Assembly: GCA_018376535.1 (NCBI GenBank)
Contig: JAHABC010000028.1
Location: 1-9,506, forward strand
Origin: Ruminococcus sp.
GTDB lineage: Bacteria; Bacillota; Clostridia; Oscillospirales; Ruminococcaceae
Direction of reading: 5' to 3'
Length of the DNA stretch: 9,506 nucleotides
Position numbers and translations under genes: made by a program. Positions 1 through 5,175 of the stretch are shown piece after piece. Each line of letters starts with the position of its first letter. The stretch's first letter is position 1. The notes beneath the pieces were generated by a model. The model ran no database searches and was not told where the DNA came from. It saw nothing but the letters and a program-made list of their open reading frames with translations.

Positions 1-156
1 TTCTAACGAATTTAACGTATCATCGTACTTCTTCCTCCAACGATATATCGTTGCTCGACTTATCCCATACATTATTATGGTTTCTTTTATTCCATATTTA
101 TATGAATATCTTATTACTGCTTGACGAAACATTCTTTTTTGTGTTATACTATCCAT
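1..156 (-). CDS. IS transposase, N-terminal part (cut by window edge)
   Basis: The frame gives 52 residues from an ATG at 156 and is still open at position 1. It starts MDSITQKRMFRQAV and contains YGISRATIYRWRKKYD, a classic helix-turn-helix that begins many IS3/IS481-like DDE transposases of Clostridia. In that family this N-terminal HTH binds the element ends, and a DDE integrase core follows, here outside the window. The ATG is preceded by AAAAAAGGAC about 9 bases upstream, a good ribosome site. The residues after YKYGIK (ETIIMYGIS) look normal for the family, so no damage is visible in the part seen. The exact IS family cannot be fixed without the catalytic core. Codon use resembles the rest of the window. 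Confidence 0.8.
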   Translation of the reverse strand, partial: MDSITQKRMFRQAVIRYSYKYGIKETIIMYGISRATIYRWRKKYDDTLNSLE

Positions 157-224
157 AGCGAATTAAGTCCTTTTTTGTGTTTATTGTGTGTTTTTATTTT
201 AACATAAAAGTTCTTAGTTCGCTA
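156..224. repeat. 12-bp imperfect inverted repeat in front of the transposase gene
   Basis: TAGCGAATTAAG at 156-167 is matched by CTTAGTTCGCTA at 213-224, which is complementary at 11 of 12 positions across a 45-base gap. It covers the transposase start and its leader. It could form a hairpin that limits translation, or be a transposase binding site. The outer tip of the element cannot be placed from this window alone. Confidence 0.5.
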
Positions 225-261
225 CTTTTTTTATTGATTTTCAATTGGTAAATATTGTGTC

Positions 262-402
262 TCATTTCATTGTGGAACATACACTATATAATTGGTTTAG
301 AGTTTCATTGTTAGATATGGTTTTAGTATCATCACCAAAAAGAATATAGTCTGTACTTAACGATAATATATAACTTAACTTTGCTAAGGAATCACTTAGA
401 GG
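262..402 (-). pseudogene. XRE-type regulator remnant (C-terminal part only)
   Basis: The minus frame from 402 to the TGA at 262-264 reads PLSDSLAKLSYILSLSTDYI then LFGDDTKTISNNETLNQLYS and VCSTMK. The pattern P-S-x-x-x-L-x-K-L-x-x-x-L-x-x-S-x-D-Y-x-L-F-G-D is the last helix and exit strand of a Cro/C1-type helix-turn-helix domain, as in SinR-like regulators. There is no start codon, an in-frame TAA lies just upstream, and the DNA-recognition helices are missing. The remnant sits between the DUF960 gene and the transposase, which suggests that an insertion or deletion removed the front of the gene. The match is by eye to a short motif. Confidence 0.55.
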
Positions 403-415
403 TTATTTTAGTTAA

Positions 416-700
416 TTAATACTCTTCAGAAAGTAACATGGTAGAGTACTCACCATCGTCAATAACAAAGATTTTAGCGTCAACTGGATTGGACACTAAC
501 ACAAAATAAGTATTTTGATACTTAGGAACTTCTTGTTTGTGCTGAATTATTTGAATACCATCTTTAACAGATAGATTAAACACTTGCAAGTAGTCTTTTT
601 CAATAGGAAGTTCATCGATGCACTTCCATATGAAAATTTGTAATTCCAGTGGAACACTTTGATTAACTCCCTTGGTTAGATATCTTGAATTTTCAAACAT
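416..700 (-). CDS. DUF960 family protein
   Basis: The product has 94 residues. It matches my memory of the DUF960 family along its whole length: a start like FENSRYLTKGVNQSVPLELQ, then IFIWKCIDELPIEKDYLQVF, and the end AKIFVIDDGEYSTMLLSEEY. DUF960 proteins are small cytosolic proteins of unknown function, common in Firmicutes and often on phages or plasmids. I place the start at the ATG at 700, not the TTG at 709. The GAGAGG ribosome site lies 9 bases before this ATG but directly abuts the TTG. The gene starts one base after the stop of the 71-residue gene upstream, so the two are probably translationally coupled. No clear terminator follows. No function can be inferred. Confidence 0.8.
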   Translation of the reverse strand: MFENSRYLTKGVNQSVPLELQIFIWKCIDELPIEKDYLQVFNLSVKDGIQIIQHKQEVPKYQNTYFVLVSNPVDAKIFVIDDGEYSTMLLSEEY

Positions 701-701
701 A

Positions 702-917
702 TTAAACAACCTCTCTTATTTGGATTGGAACATAGATATCTTTGGCATAATAGTCGTCTACTAATTCAACTAAATGTAGATAATCATGGCTGGATATTCT
801 GATAACCTCTATTAGTTCATAAGTAGTTGGATTAAGTTTATTGAGTAGAAATTCACTATCATTTTGATAGATATTCACTTCTTCGATATCGTTCATAGAG
901 CAACTATACTCTTGCAT
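702..917 (-). CDS. Small acidic protein of unknown function, coupled to DUF960
   Basis: The product has 71 residues and I do not recognise it. It is acidic, with no membrane segment or cysteine pattern: NDIEEVNIYQNDSEFLLNKL, then a helical middle (ELIEVIRISSHDYLHLVELV), then a strand-like end (KDIYVPIQIREVV). No good ribosome site precedes the ATG at 917. The internal ATG at 896 (MNDIEEVN) is an alternative, with only a weak AAGAG upstream. Its stop is one base from the DUF960 start, so it is the first gene of a two-gene unit. A promoter-like block and a palindrome lie 40-80 bases upstream. It may be an accessory protein of a mobile element, judging only from its neighbours. Confidence 0.6.
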   Translation of the reverse strand: MQEYSCSMNDIEEVNIYQNDSEFLLNKLNPTTYELIEVIRISSHDYLHLVELVDDYYAKDIYVPIQIREVV

Positions 918-960
918 TAAGTGGATATATCTTTCTTTAAGATAATCAACATATTATTTA

Positions 961-996
961 GATGCATAGTGCATCAAGATAATAATATATGTTTAA
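961..996 (-). promoter_or_regulatory. Promoter-like block with GATGCA palindrome before the 71-residue/DUF960 unit
   Basis: On the minus strand, ATATATTATTATCTTG (990-975) is an AT-rich -10-like block. It is followed at once by a perfect palindrome, GATGCA-CTA-TGCATC (975-961). TGGAAT, about 16 bases before TATTAT, is a weak -35 candidate. The same design precedes the amidoligase operon (3072-3110). The palindrome would lie at or next to the transcript start. It could be an operator, or a 5' stem-loop in the mRNA. Confidence 0.45.
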
Positions 997-1102
997 TTTT
1001 AAAATTCCACGATTTCAAGTTACTTTACTAAAATATAGAAGTTCTAAAGAATATTATATTTTAAAAATCCCAATTTAAAGATTTTAAATGTGAAAAACTC
1101 TC

Positions 1103-1133
1103 AAAAAAAGTGATACTAAAAAGTATCACTTTT
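1103..1133 (-). terminator. Rho-independent terminator of the amidoligase operon
   Basis: AAAGTGATACT (1107-1117 on plus) pairs with AGTATCACTTT (1122-1132) around a 4-base loop. On the minus strand the stem is followed by a run of seven T. It closes the minus-strand unit coming from 3045. On the plus strand only four T follow, so it mainly acts on minus. Confidence 0.85.
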
Positions 1134-1275
1134 GATAAATTTTAAAGTGTGTTCAAGTAGAGATATGTCATTAATGATATACTCTATTTCTTCAACCTCA
1201 AGACCGTAACTGATTATCAAAATAATCAAAATAGTCACTTTTAGGTTTGAAATGTTCTATTTCAATTATTCCCAT
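1116..1275 (-). pseudogene. Possible frameshifted small gene after the amidotransferase
   Basis: An ATG at 1275 lies 10 bases after the amidotransferase stop and opens MGIIEIEHFKPKSDYFDYFD, but it ends at a TGA at 1198-1200 after 25 residues. In the adjacent frame a coding-like stretch continues as YGLEVEEIEYIINDISLLEH then TLKFIKSDTF, and stops at 1116 inside the terminator stem. Joining the two with one frameshift near 1205-1212 gives about 53 residues, a sensible last gene of the operon. There is no good ribosome site, and I recognise no family. It may instead be two unrelated short frames in untranslated trailer. Confidence 0.3.
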
Positions 1276-1285
1276 TGAGTTAATA

Positions 1286-1948
1286 CTAAAAGATATCGCC
1301 TTCAAGTAACTTAATAACATTAAACTTATAGTTAAATTTAGATTTCATTAACGCATTGAACATAATTTCCTCAGTGCTACTATAAAGATATAATCCAAGT
1401 GATTGGAAGTGTATCAAGTAGATAGGATTACTTCCTTTAACCAAATAAAGAGTGTTATCGTTTTTTAAAATAGTGATTGCAAAACTTCCTTGAAGATTCT
1501 CAGCCATGAATTTAATGCTTTCAAAGTCTACTTGATTAAAATAATCTAAGAGTTGAACAGCAACATAACTATCGGTTTCAATGTTAGTTTGTGATAGTTG
1601 ATACTGTTCTCTTAGTTGCCTATCATTGTAAATAACTCCATTGTGAGCTAAAGAAAATCCATTTACTGACGTGAATGGGTGATTGTTTTGATTAAACTTC
1701 TCACTACCTTGAGTAGTATATCTTGTATGACCAATTAAAGAAGTAGTATCTTTTGGAAAGTATAGATTAAGTTCATGGGCTGGTTTAGGTTGTTTAAACG
1801 TTTTGATACTTCCATTTTTAATGTAAGATATTCCAGTAGCATCAGTTCCACGAACTTCACAAGCTATCGATAAGTTTCTTACTAACTTTTTTAAAATCTT
1901 AGGTTTGATTTTCTTTCCATAGTTTAAAAATCCAAAGATTGCACACAT
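1286..1948 (-). CDS. Class II glutamine amidotransferase (Ntn-hydrolase glutaminase)
   Basis: The product has 220 residues and consists of a stand-alone GATase II domain. It starts MCAIFGF, so Met removal would leave Cys2 as the N-terminal nucleophile. Family motifs follow in order: RGTDATGI (33-40), GHTRYTTQG (73-81), NNHPF (88-92), AHNGVIYN (101-108), ETDSYV (124-129) and GSFAI (154-158). Such domains hydrolyse glutamine to glutamate and ammonia and hand the ammonia to a partner. No synthase domain is fused. The likely partner is the amidoligase just upstream: its TAA is two bases before this ATG, and the ribosome site AGGAGGAAG lies inside the end of its coding sequence, so translation is coupled. 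It is shorter than YafJ-type proteins (about 255). The role as ammonia donor to the amidoligase is inference from linkage. Confidence 0.85.
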   Translation of the reverse strand: MCAIFGFLNYGKKIKPKILKKLVRNLSIACEVRGTDATGISYIKNGSIKTFKQPKPAHELNLYFPKDTTSLIGHTRYTTQGSEKFNQNNHPFTSVNGFSLAHNGVIYNDRQLREQYQLSQTNIETDSYVAVQLLDYFNQVDFESIKFMAENLQGSFAITILKNDNTLYLVKGSNPIYLIHFQSLGLYLYSSTEEIMFNALMKSKFNYKFNVIKLLEGDIF

Positions 1949-1950
1949 GA

Positions 1951-3045
1951 TTAAACTTCCTCCTCACTCATTACAGGTTCATTGATATATAGATTTCTTT
2001 CTTTTAAATATTGAATTAATTCAGTTTCTTCAATTGTGGATACAAAATCACTCCAAGATTGATGGTTGATTTCTTCATCTGTTAAGTTAATTGCGATATC
2101 AACAATCGTATTGACCATTTGAAGTGTAGCTATAAAAGTGTTATATTTCAAAGTACCTCTAAACATACGAATTTCAACTGTTGAGTAGTTTTCAATATTT
2201 ACTGCTACATAACGACCTCTACTACCATATTTAGCCTTTTCAAGTATCTCCTTAGAAGTCTTTTCATAACCCAATCTGGCAGACCAACGATTCATATTAC
2301 TTTCGGTTCTACGAGAAAATTTAAGCATTTCATTCCAATGTAACTCGATAAAGTACATTATTTTAGATATAACATCTTCTTGTTCATCATATGTAGAACC
2401 TAATGCTTTTCTTGAAATATGTACATGATATCCACAAGTAGAAGTATCATGGGAATAATATCCTAAGTTTTTTGCAGTCTGTAGAATACTTTCCCAATCC
2501 ATTTCTTCAAGATGATACTTTAAAGTCATAGGGTGAGATACTATTTCAAAGCCATCGTCAAGAGAACTATCGCTTTTAATGTAGATATGTTGATTTTGAA
2601 TATTAGCAGTATCTAATATTATTTTAGCGTAATCGCCATATTTACCACCCTTATCGATTTCTAACTCAATGCCATAGTAACGATTACCATAACCATAGAA
2701 AATAGGTTCAGGTTTGTAACAGTAGTCATTGATACAATCATTTTCAACACAATTGTTGTAACATTCTTCGCAATAACATTCGTCATCAATCCAGTAAACG
2801 TCATTTTCATTGATTAACTCATTACATTCAAAACATCTGCAATAGTGATTGGTATAACAACTTTCGCAAAGAACTAATCCATTTTCTCCAAGGTAATTAC
2901 CTTGATAGATTAACTCTCCACAACATTCGCAAGTGACACATTCATTTTCAGCACAATCCTCACAGATAACATCTTCTCCAACATAGAGTTCATCTCCTTG
3001 AGAAATTTCACAACCACAAATGCAACAGATTAACTTTTCTACCAT
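1951..3045 (-). CDS. Amidoligase-family enzyme with N-terminal zinc-finger array
   Basis: The product has 364 residues. I chose the ATG at 3045 because GGAGGAA lies 6 bases before it; the TTG at 3060 would begin inside that site. Residues 7-104 are cysteine-rich with repeated CxxC pairs (CCIC, CEDC, CECC, CESC, CFEC, CEEC), like two or three LIM/zinc-ribbon modules. From about 117 the sequence matches the putative amidoligase family (Amidoligase_2, glutamine-synthetase-like fold): YYGIELEI (123-130), IKSDSSLDDGFEIVSHP (156-172), CGYHVHIS (204-211) and RYVAVNIENYSTVEIRMFRG (278-297). Members are predicted to couple ATP hydrolysis to amide bond formation on a carboxyl group. The fingers suggest a protein or nucleic-acid target. 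It heads an operon with the GATase. Substrate unknown. Confidence 0.8.
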   Translation of the reverse strand: MVEKLICCICGCEISQGDELYVGEDVICEDCAENECVTCECCGELIYQGNYLGENGLVLCESCYTNHYCRCFECNELINENDVYWIDDECYCEECYNNCVENDCINDYCYKPEPIFYGYGNRYYGIELEIDKGGKYGDYAKIILDTANIQNQHIYIKSDSSLDDGFEIVSHPMTLKYHLEEMDWESILQTAKNLGYYSHDTSTCGYHVHISRKALGSTYDEQEDVISKIMYFIELHWNEMLKFSRRTESNMNRWSARLGYEKTSKEILEKAKYGSRGRYVAVNIENYSTVEIRMFRGTLKYNTFIATLQMVNTIVDIAINLTDEEINHQSWSDFVSTIEETELIQYLKERNLYINEPVMSEEEV

Positions 3046-3071
3046 TTTTAGTTCCTCCAATAAGAATATTT

Positions 3072-3110
3072 TTAGTATCTAAGATACTAAGGTAATAATA
3101 TATATCTAAA
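3072..3110 (-). promoter_or_regulatory. Promoter-like block and perfect 19-bp palindrome before the amidoligase
   Basis: TTAGTATCT-A-AGATACTAA (3072-3090) is a perfect 9-1-9 inverted repeat. Just upstream on the minus strand lies ATATATTATTACCTTA, a -10-like block shared with the 71-residue/DUF960 unit. No convincing -35 is at the right distance. The palindrome ends 12-13 bases before the GGAGGAA ribosome site. It fits either a repressor operator or a 5' mRNA stem-loop. Confidence 0.5.
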
Positions 3111-3127
3111 TTCAAGGAACGTACAAA

Positions 3128-3159
3128 AAAAGTGCCATCACAAAAATGATGACACTTTT
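3128..3159 (-). terminator. Terminator of the small hydrophobic peptide gene
   Basis: AAAAGTGCCATCA (3128-3140) pairs with TGATGACACTTTT (3147-3159), with one C-A mismatch and a 6-base loop. On the minus strand a run of T follows. It lies 4 bases after the peptide stop and separates that gene from the amidoligase promoter. Confidence 0.8.
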
Positions 3160-3163
3160 CTAA

Positions 3164-3286
3164 CTACTTTTTGTTTTTTAATCCTAAATATGTAGAAACT
3201 CCAAGACCTACACCAGCAGTAAAAAGTTCAACACCCTTTTCAACTGCGATAGCTGTTAAGATTTCAATCATTTTAATAGATAACAT
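3164..3286 (-). CDS. Small hydrophobic membrane peptide (40 residues, or 35 from the inner ATG)
   Basis: The frame runs from an ATG at 3286 (MLSIKMIEILTAIAVEKG) to a TAG at 3164-3166. A second in-frame ATG at 3271 would give 35 residues. Neither has a clear ribosome site, so the start is open. The peptide has a hydrophobic core with small-residue spacing (FTAGVGLGVSTYLG) and a basic tail (LKNKK), which suggests one membrane helix. It has its own promoter, with TTGTAT and TATTAT 18 bases apart, and its own terminator, which argues for a real gene. I know no exact family. Type I toxin, holin-like peptide, leaderless bacteriocin-like peptide or amidoligase substrate are all possible and none is shown. 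It lies upstream of the amidoligase on the same strand. Confidence 0.6.
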   Translation of the reverse strand: MLSIKMIEILTAIAVEKGVELFTAGVGLGVSTYLGLKNKK

Positions 3287-3310
3287 TAATTCGATGAAAT
3301 TTGAAAAATA

Positions 3311-3342
3311 TAATAGTCATAGAAATCTCATAAATACAAAAT
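3311..3342 (-). promoter_or_regulatory. Sigma-A-like promoter of the small peptide gene
   Basis: On the minus strand TTGTAT is followed after 18 bases by TATTAT (about 3342 to about 3311). Initiation would fall about 20 bases before the ATG at 3286. The -35 matches the consensus at 4 of 6 positions and the -10 at 5 of 6. Confidence 0.45.
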
Positions 3343-3351
3343 TGAGAATGT

Positions 3352-3432
3352 AAAAAATATTTGTGATAATAATACTATTTCAATCCAAAAGTGAAGAGGA
3401 ATTTTTAAGTTTACTCTAATCCATCAATTTAA
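3352..3432. repeat. Direct repeat, left copy
   Basis: This copy aligns with 3805-3885 at a fixed offset of 453 bases. From 3366 to 3432 only three of 67 bases differ; the first 14 bases are less alike. This copy has lost the second arm of the terminator found at the end of the right copy. Instead AAAAGTGAA (3387-3395) can pair with TTCACTTTT further right (about 3446-3454). It is probably the trailer of a vanished gene copy. Confidence 0.85.
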
Positions 3433-3535
3433 ATTCCTTAATTATTCACTTTTCTATTGTTTTTAGTTAGTAAAAAAATGTGTTTTACATCATTGTAGAA
3501 TGTACACTTTTTAGAACAAATTTTCGTCGAAATAC

Positions 3536-3563
3536 TTGATTTTCAAAAAAATTGTGATACAAT
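3536..3563 (+). promoter_or_regulatory. Promoter of the truncated LRR gene
   Basis: TTGATT (3536-3541) and TACAAT (3558-3563) are 16 bases apart, a good sigma-A promoter. It points right, 40 bases before the LRR start codon. The rest of the gene-poor stretch 3287-3602 holds the left direct repeat and a 30-base motif at 3479-3508 that resembles 256-285. Confidence 0.65.
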
Positions 3564-3602
3564 ATAAAAAAATAAAATTTATACGAAAGGAAAATATTTA
3601 TC

Positions 3603-3797
3603 ATGGAATTTAAGATTGAAAATGGTGTATTAAAGGAATATTCCAACGACGAGGACGTTAAAAGTGTGATAATCCCAGAGGGTGTAACAAAAATCTCACA
3701 TGGTGTGTTTATAAATAAAATGGAATCTATGGAAATTATACTTCCTAAAAGTTTGAAAAAAATTGAAAATGAAAATTTCCATAAGTGCAAAATTTAA
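3603..3797 (+). CDS. Truncated BspA-type leucine-rich repeat protein
   Basis: The product has 64 residues. It begins MEFKIENGVLKEYSNDEDVK, a usual start of BspA-type (LRR_5) proteins of gut Clostridia, then shows the repeat signature SVIIPEGVTKISHGVFIN and EIILPKSLKKIENENFHKCK. Family members normally carry many repeats of about 23 residues and are often surface or secreted proteins. Here only about two remain, and there is no signal peptide. A ribosome site (AAGGAAA) lies 10-11 bases before the ATG, and a good promoter is present, so the short form could still be made. It lies between two direct repeats, and the right one supplies its terminator. It is either a collapsed gene or one of the short LRR proteins that occur in arrays. 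Confidence 0.7.
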   Translation: MEFKIENGVLKEYSNDEDVKSVIIPEGVTKISHGVFINKMESMEIILPKSLKKIENENFHKCKI

Positions 3798-3804
3798 GAT
3801 GCTA

Positions 3805-3885
3805 AAAAAGTCTTTGCAATAATAATACTATTTCAATCCAAAAGTAAAGAGGAATTTTTAAGTTTACTTTAATCCATCAATCTAA
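3805..3885. repeat. Direct repeat, right copy
   Basis: This is the partner of 3352-3432. It follows the LRR stop by 7 bases and runs into the intact terminator at 3871-3899. It looks like the conserved trailer of an LRR-type gene, duplicated together with a gene copy. Confidence 0.85.
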
Positions 3886-3899
3886 TTGATGGATTTTTT
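3871..3899 (+). terminator. Terminator after the LRR gene
   Basis: AATCCATCAAT (3871-3881) pairs perfectly with ATTGATGGATT (3885-3895) across a 3-base loop, followed by a run of T. This is a strong intrinsic terminator on the plus strand. Confidence 0.9.
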
Positions 3900-3980
3900 T
3901 GTATGTCCCACATATCCGAAAATATTAGTATATAATAATCTAAGTAAAAAATAAACCATTATAATCATGGAGGAATAAAA

Positions 3981-4853
3981 ATGGCAATAAATGAAAGTTA
4001 CGGATATGGTATAGTTAACAACAGTGAAATGTTTGGTAAGTGGAAATTCAAAAACGATGATTTGATTTTTGAACCCAGAGGAAGAGCAATCCATGTTAAA
4101 GATATTATAATCAATATTGAGGATAAATCGTATACTTTGTTACTTACATTCAATACTTTTATTAACGAAGAAGTTGACTATTCTTTAAAATTGGAAGATT
4201 TCAATAGGGTTGGATTACTTCAACTTGCTAAATATGGTGCTGATGTCACTGAAAATAATATATCCACCTTAATTAACGTTCTACAAAATGAAAGGAATGA
4301 CTTTGAAACTCCCCTGATGATAGTAGTATCTTGTGGTTTAAGACGTGGTGAATTACTTGCTTTAAAGTGGTCAAGTATAGATTGAAATGATAAAACTCTA
4401 AACATCACAGAAAACAGAGTACAAACACCATGTAATGAAATCTATACTAAAGACCCTAAAAGCAAAGCTGGGACTCGTTCAATAGTGATGCCTAACAGTC
4501 TATTTGACTATCTAAAATCGGAATATGATAGACTTAAACTCTGCGATAAATCTTTTAGTGAAACTAACTACATAGTTCATATGAAAGATACTAAAGAACC
4601 ATATCGACCTGACGTATTCTCTCAAAAGTTTAAAAGATTTTTAGAAAAAAATCATCTAAAAAAGATACGTCTTCATGACCTTAGACACACTTGTGCAACT
4701 ATGATGCTTACTGCTGGGATAACTCCAAAGGTAGCACAACAAATCTTAGGACACAGTGAAATTTCCACTACTTTAGATAAATACTCACACGTTCTCAAAA
4801 GAGTTGAAATAGACGCTGCCGAAAAGTTAGATAAACAAATCTTTGGCGAATAA
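3981..4853 (+). pseudogene. DUF927-like N-terminus fused to tyrosine recombinase catalytic domain, interrupted by TGA
   Basis: One frame of 291 codons is broken only by TGA at 4383-4385 (codon 135). Codons 1 to about 100 resemble the N-terminal part of DUF927 primase/helicase-like proteins (FEPRGRAIHVKDI, LQLAKYGADVTENNISTLI). From about codon 101 it is a tyrosine recombinase catalytic domain with all six catalytic positions: R121 (GLRRGE), a Lys near 160-162 (DPKSKAGTR), H232 and R235 (LHDLRH), H258 (LGHSE) and Y268 (DKYSHVL). The arm-binding and core-binding domains of a normal integrase are missing. GGAGGAA 6 bases before the ATG is a strong ribosome site. TGA stands after SSID, where relatives often have Trp. 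It is probably an inactive fusion left by a deletion inside an integrated element; the DUF927 match is from memory. Confidence 0.7.
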
Positions 4854-4860
4854 TTAAAAA

Positions 4861-4897
4861 ACCTTACCTTTAAATAAGAGGTAAGGTCAATTTTTTT
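4861..4897 (+). terminator. Terminator after the recombinase gene
   Basis: ACCTTACCT (4861-4869) pairs with AGGTAAGGT (4879-4887) across a 9-base loop, followed by CAA and seven T. It lies 7 bases after the stop codon. Confidence 0.85.
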
Positions 4898-4950
4898 AGG
4901 CAATCGATAAGTAACTTCTTAAATTTTAAGATATCCAAAAGTACGAATTT

Positions 4951-4988
4951 AAACAAAAAAGTCCGTAGAAGAAGTATCTACGGACTTT
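4951..4988 (-). terminator. Terminator of tRNA-Trp
   Basis: AAAGTCCGTAGA (4958-4969) pairs with TCTACGGACTTT (4977-4988) around a 7-base loop. On the minus strand the stem is followed by TTTTTTGTTT. It lies 7 bases beyond the CCA end of the tRNA gene. Confidence 0.9.
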
Positions 4989-4995
4989 AACATAT

Positions 4996-5069
4996 TGGCA
5001 GGGGTGGTAAGAATCGAACTCACGTCAAAGGTTTTGGAGACCCCTATTCTACCATTGAACCACACCCCT
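4996..5069 (-). tRNA. tRNA-Trp (CCA anticodon)
   Basis: The gene is 74 bases long with the CCA end encoded. The acceptor arms AGGGGTG and CACCCCT pair fully. The anticodon loop CTCCAAA gives anticodon CCA, and the T-arm carries GTTCGATTC. It has a perfect-consensus promoter and its own terminator, so it is a complete single-gene unit. Its 3' end faces the recombinase remnant 143 bases away, as expected for a tRNA used as an integration site. Confidence 0.96.
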
Positions 5070-5082
5070 AAGCGACTTTAAC

Positions 5083-5111
5083 ATTATATCATAAAAAAAG
5101 TGATTTGTCAA
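5083..5111 (-). promoter_or_regulatory. Consensus sigma-A promoter of tRNA-Trp
   Basis: On the minus strand TTGACA (5111-5106) and TATAAT (5088-5083) are separated by exactly 17 bases. Both boxes match the consensus perfectly. The tRNA starts 13 bases downstream of the -10 box. Confidence 0.92.
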
Positions 5112-5139
5112 TAGGAAAATTAAAAAAAATTTAAAATTT

Positions 5140-5170
5140 CAGGAACACTTTAATATTTAAAGTGTTCCTG
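5140..5170 (-). terminator. Terminator of the WG-repeat/pseudo-ATPase operon
   Basis: CAGGAACACTTTAA (5140-5153) pairs perfectly with TTAAAGTGTTCCTG (5157-5170) around a 3-base loop. On the minus strand it is followed by a T-rich tail. It lies 5 bases after the stop of the WG-repeat gene. Confidence 0.9.
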
Positions 5171-5175
5171 AAAGA

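Noticed and set aside
3046..3060. Start of the amidoligase at the TTG at 3060
   Set aside because: That TTG begins within the GGAGGAA ribosome site that serves the ATG at 3045.
3485..3790. Minus-strand frame of 101 residues
   Set aside because: It runs antisense through the LRR gene and its promoter, lacks a ribosome site and has the biased look of a shadow frame.
4383..4385. Genome-wide reassignment of TGA to Trp
   Set aside because: All other trusted genes read through with TGG for Trp and no internal TGA, and the tRNA-Trp here has anticodon CCA; one point mutation is enough.
5140..5170. Strong stem in front of tRNA-Trp as a regulatory leader or T-box
   Set aside because: It lies upstream of the tRNA promoter and immediately after a stop codon, with a T-rich tail, so it is the terminator of the operon before it.
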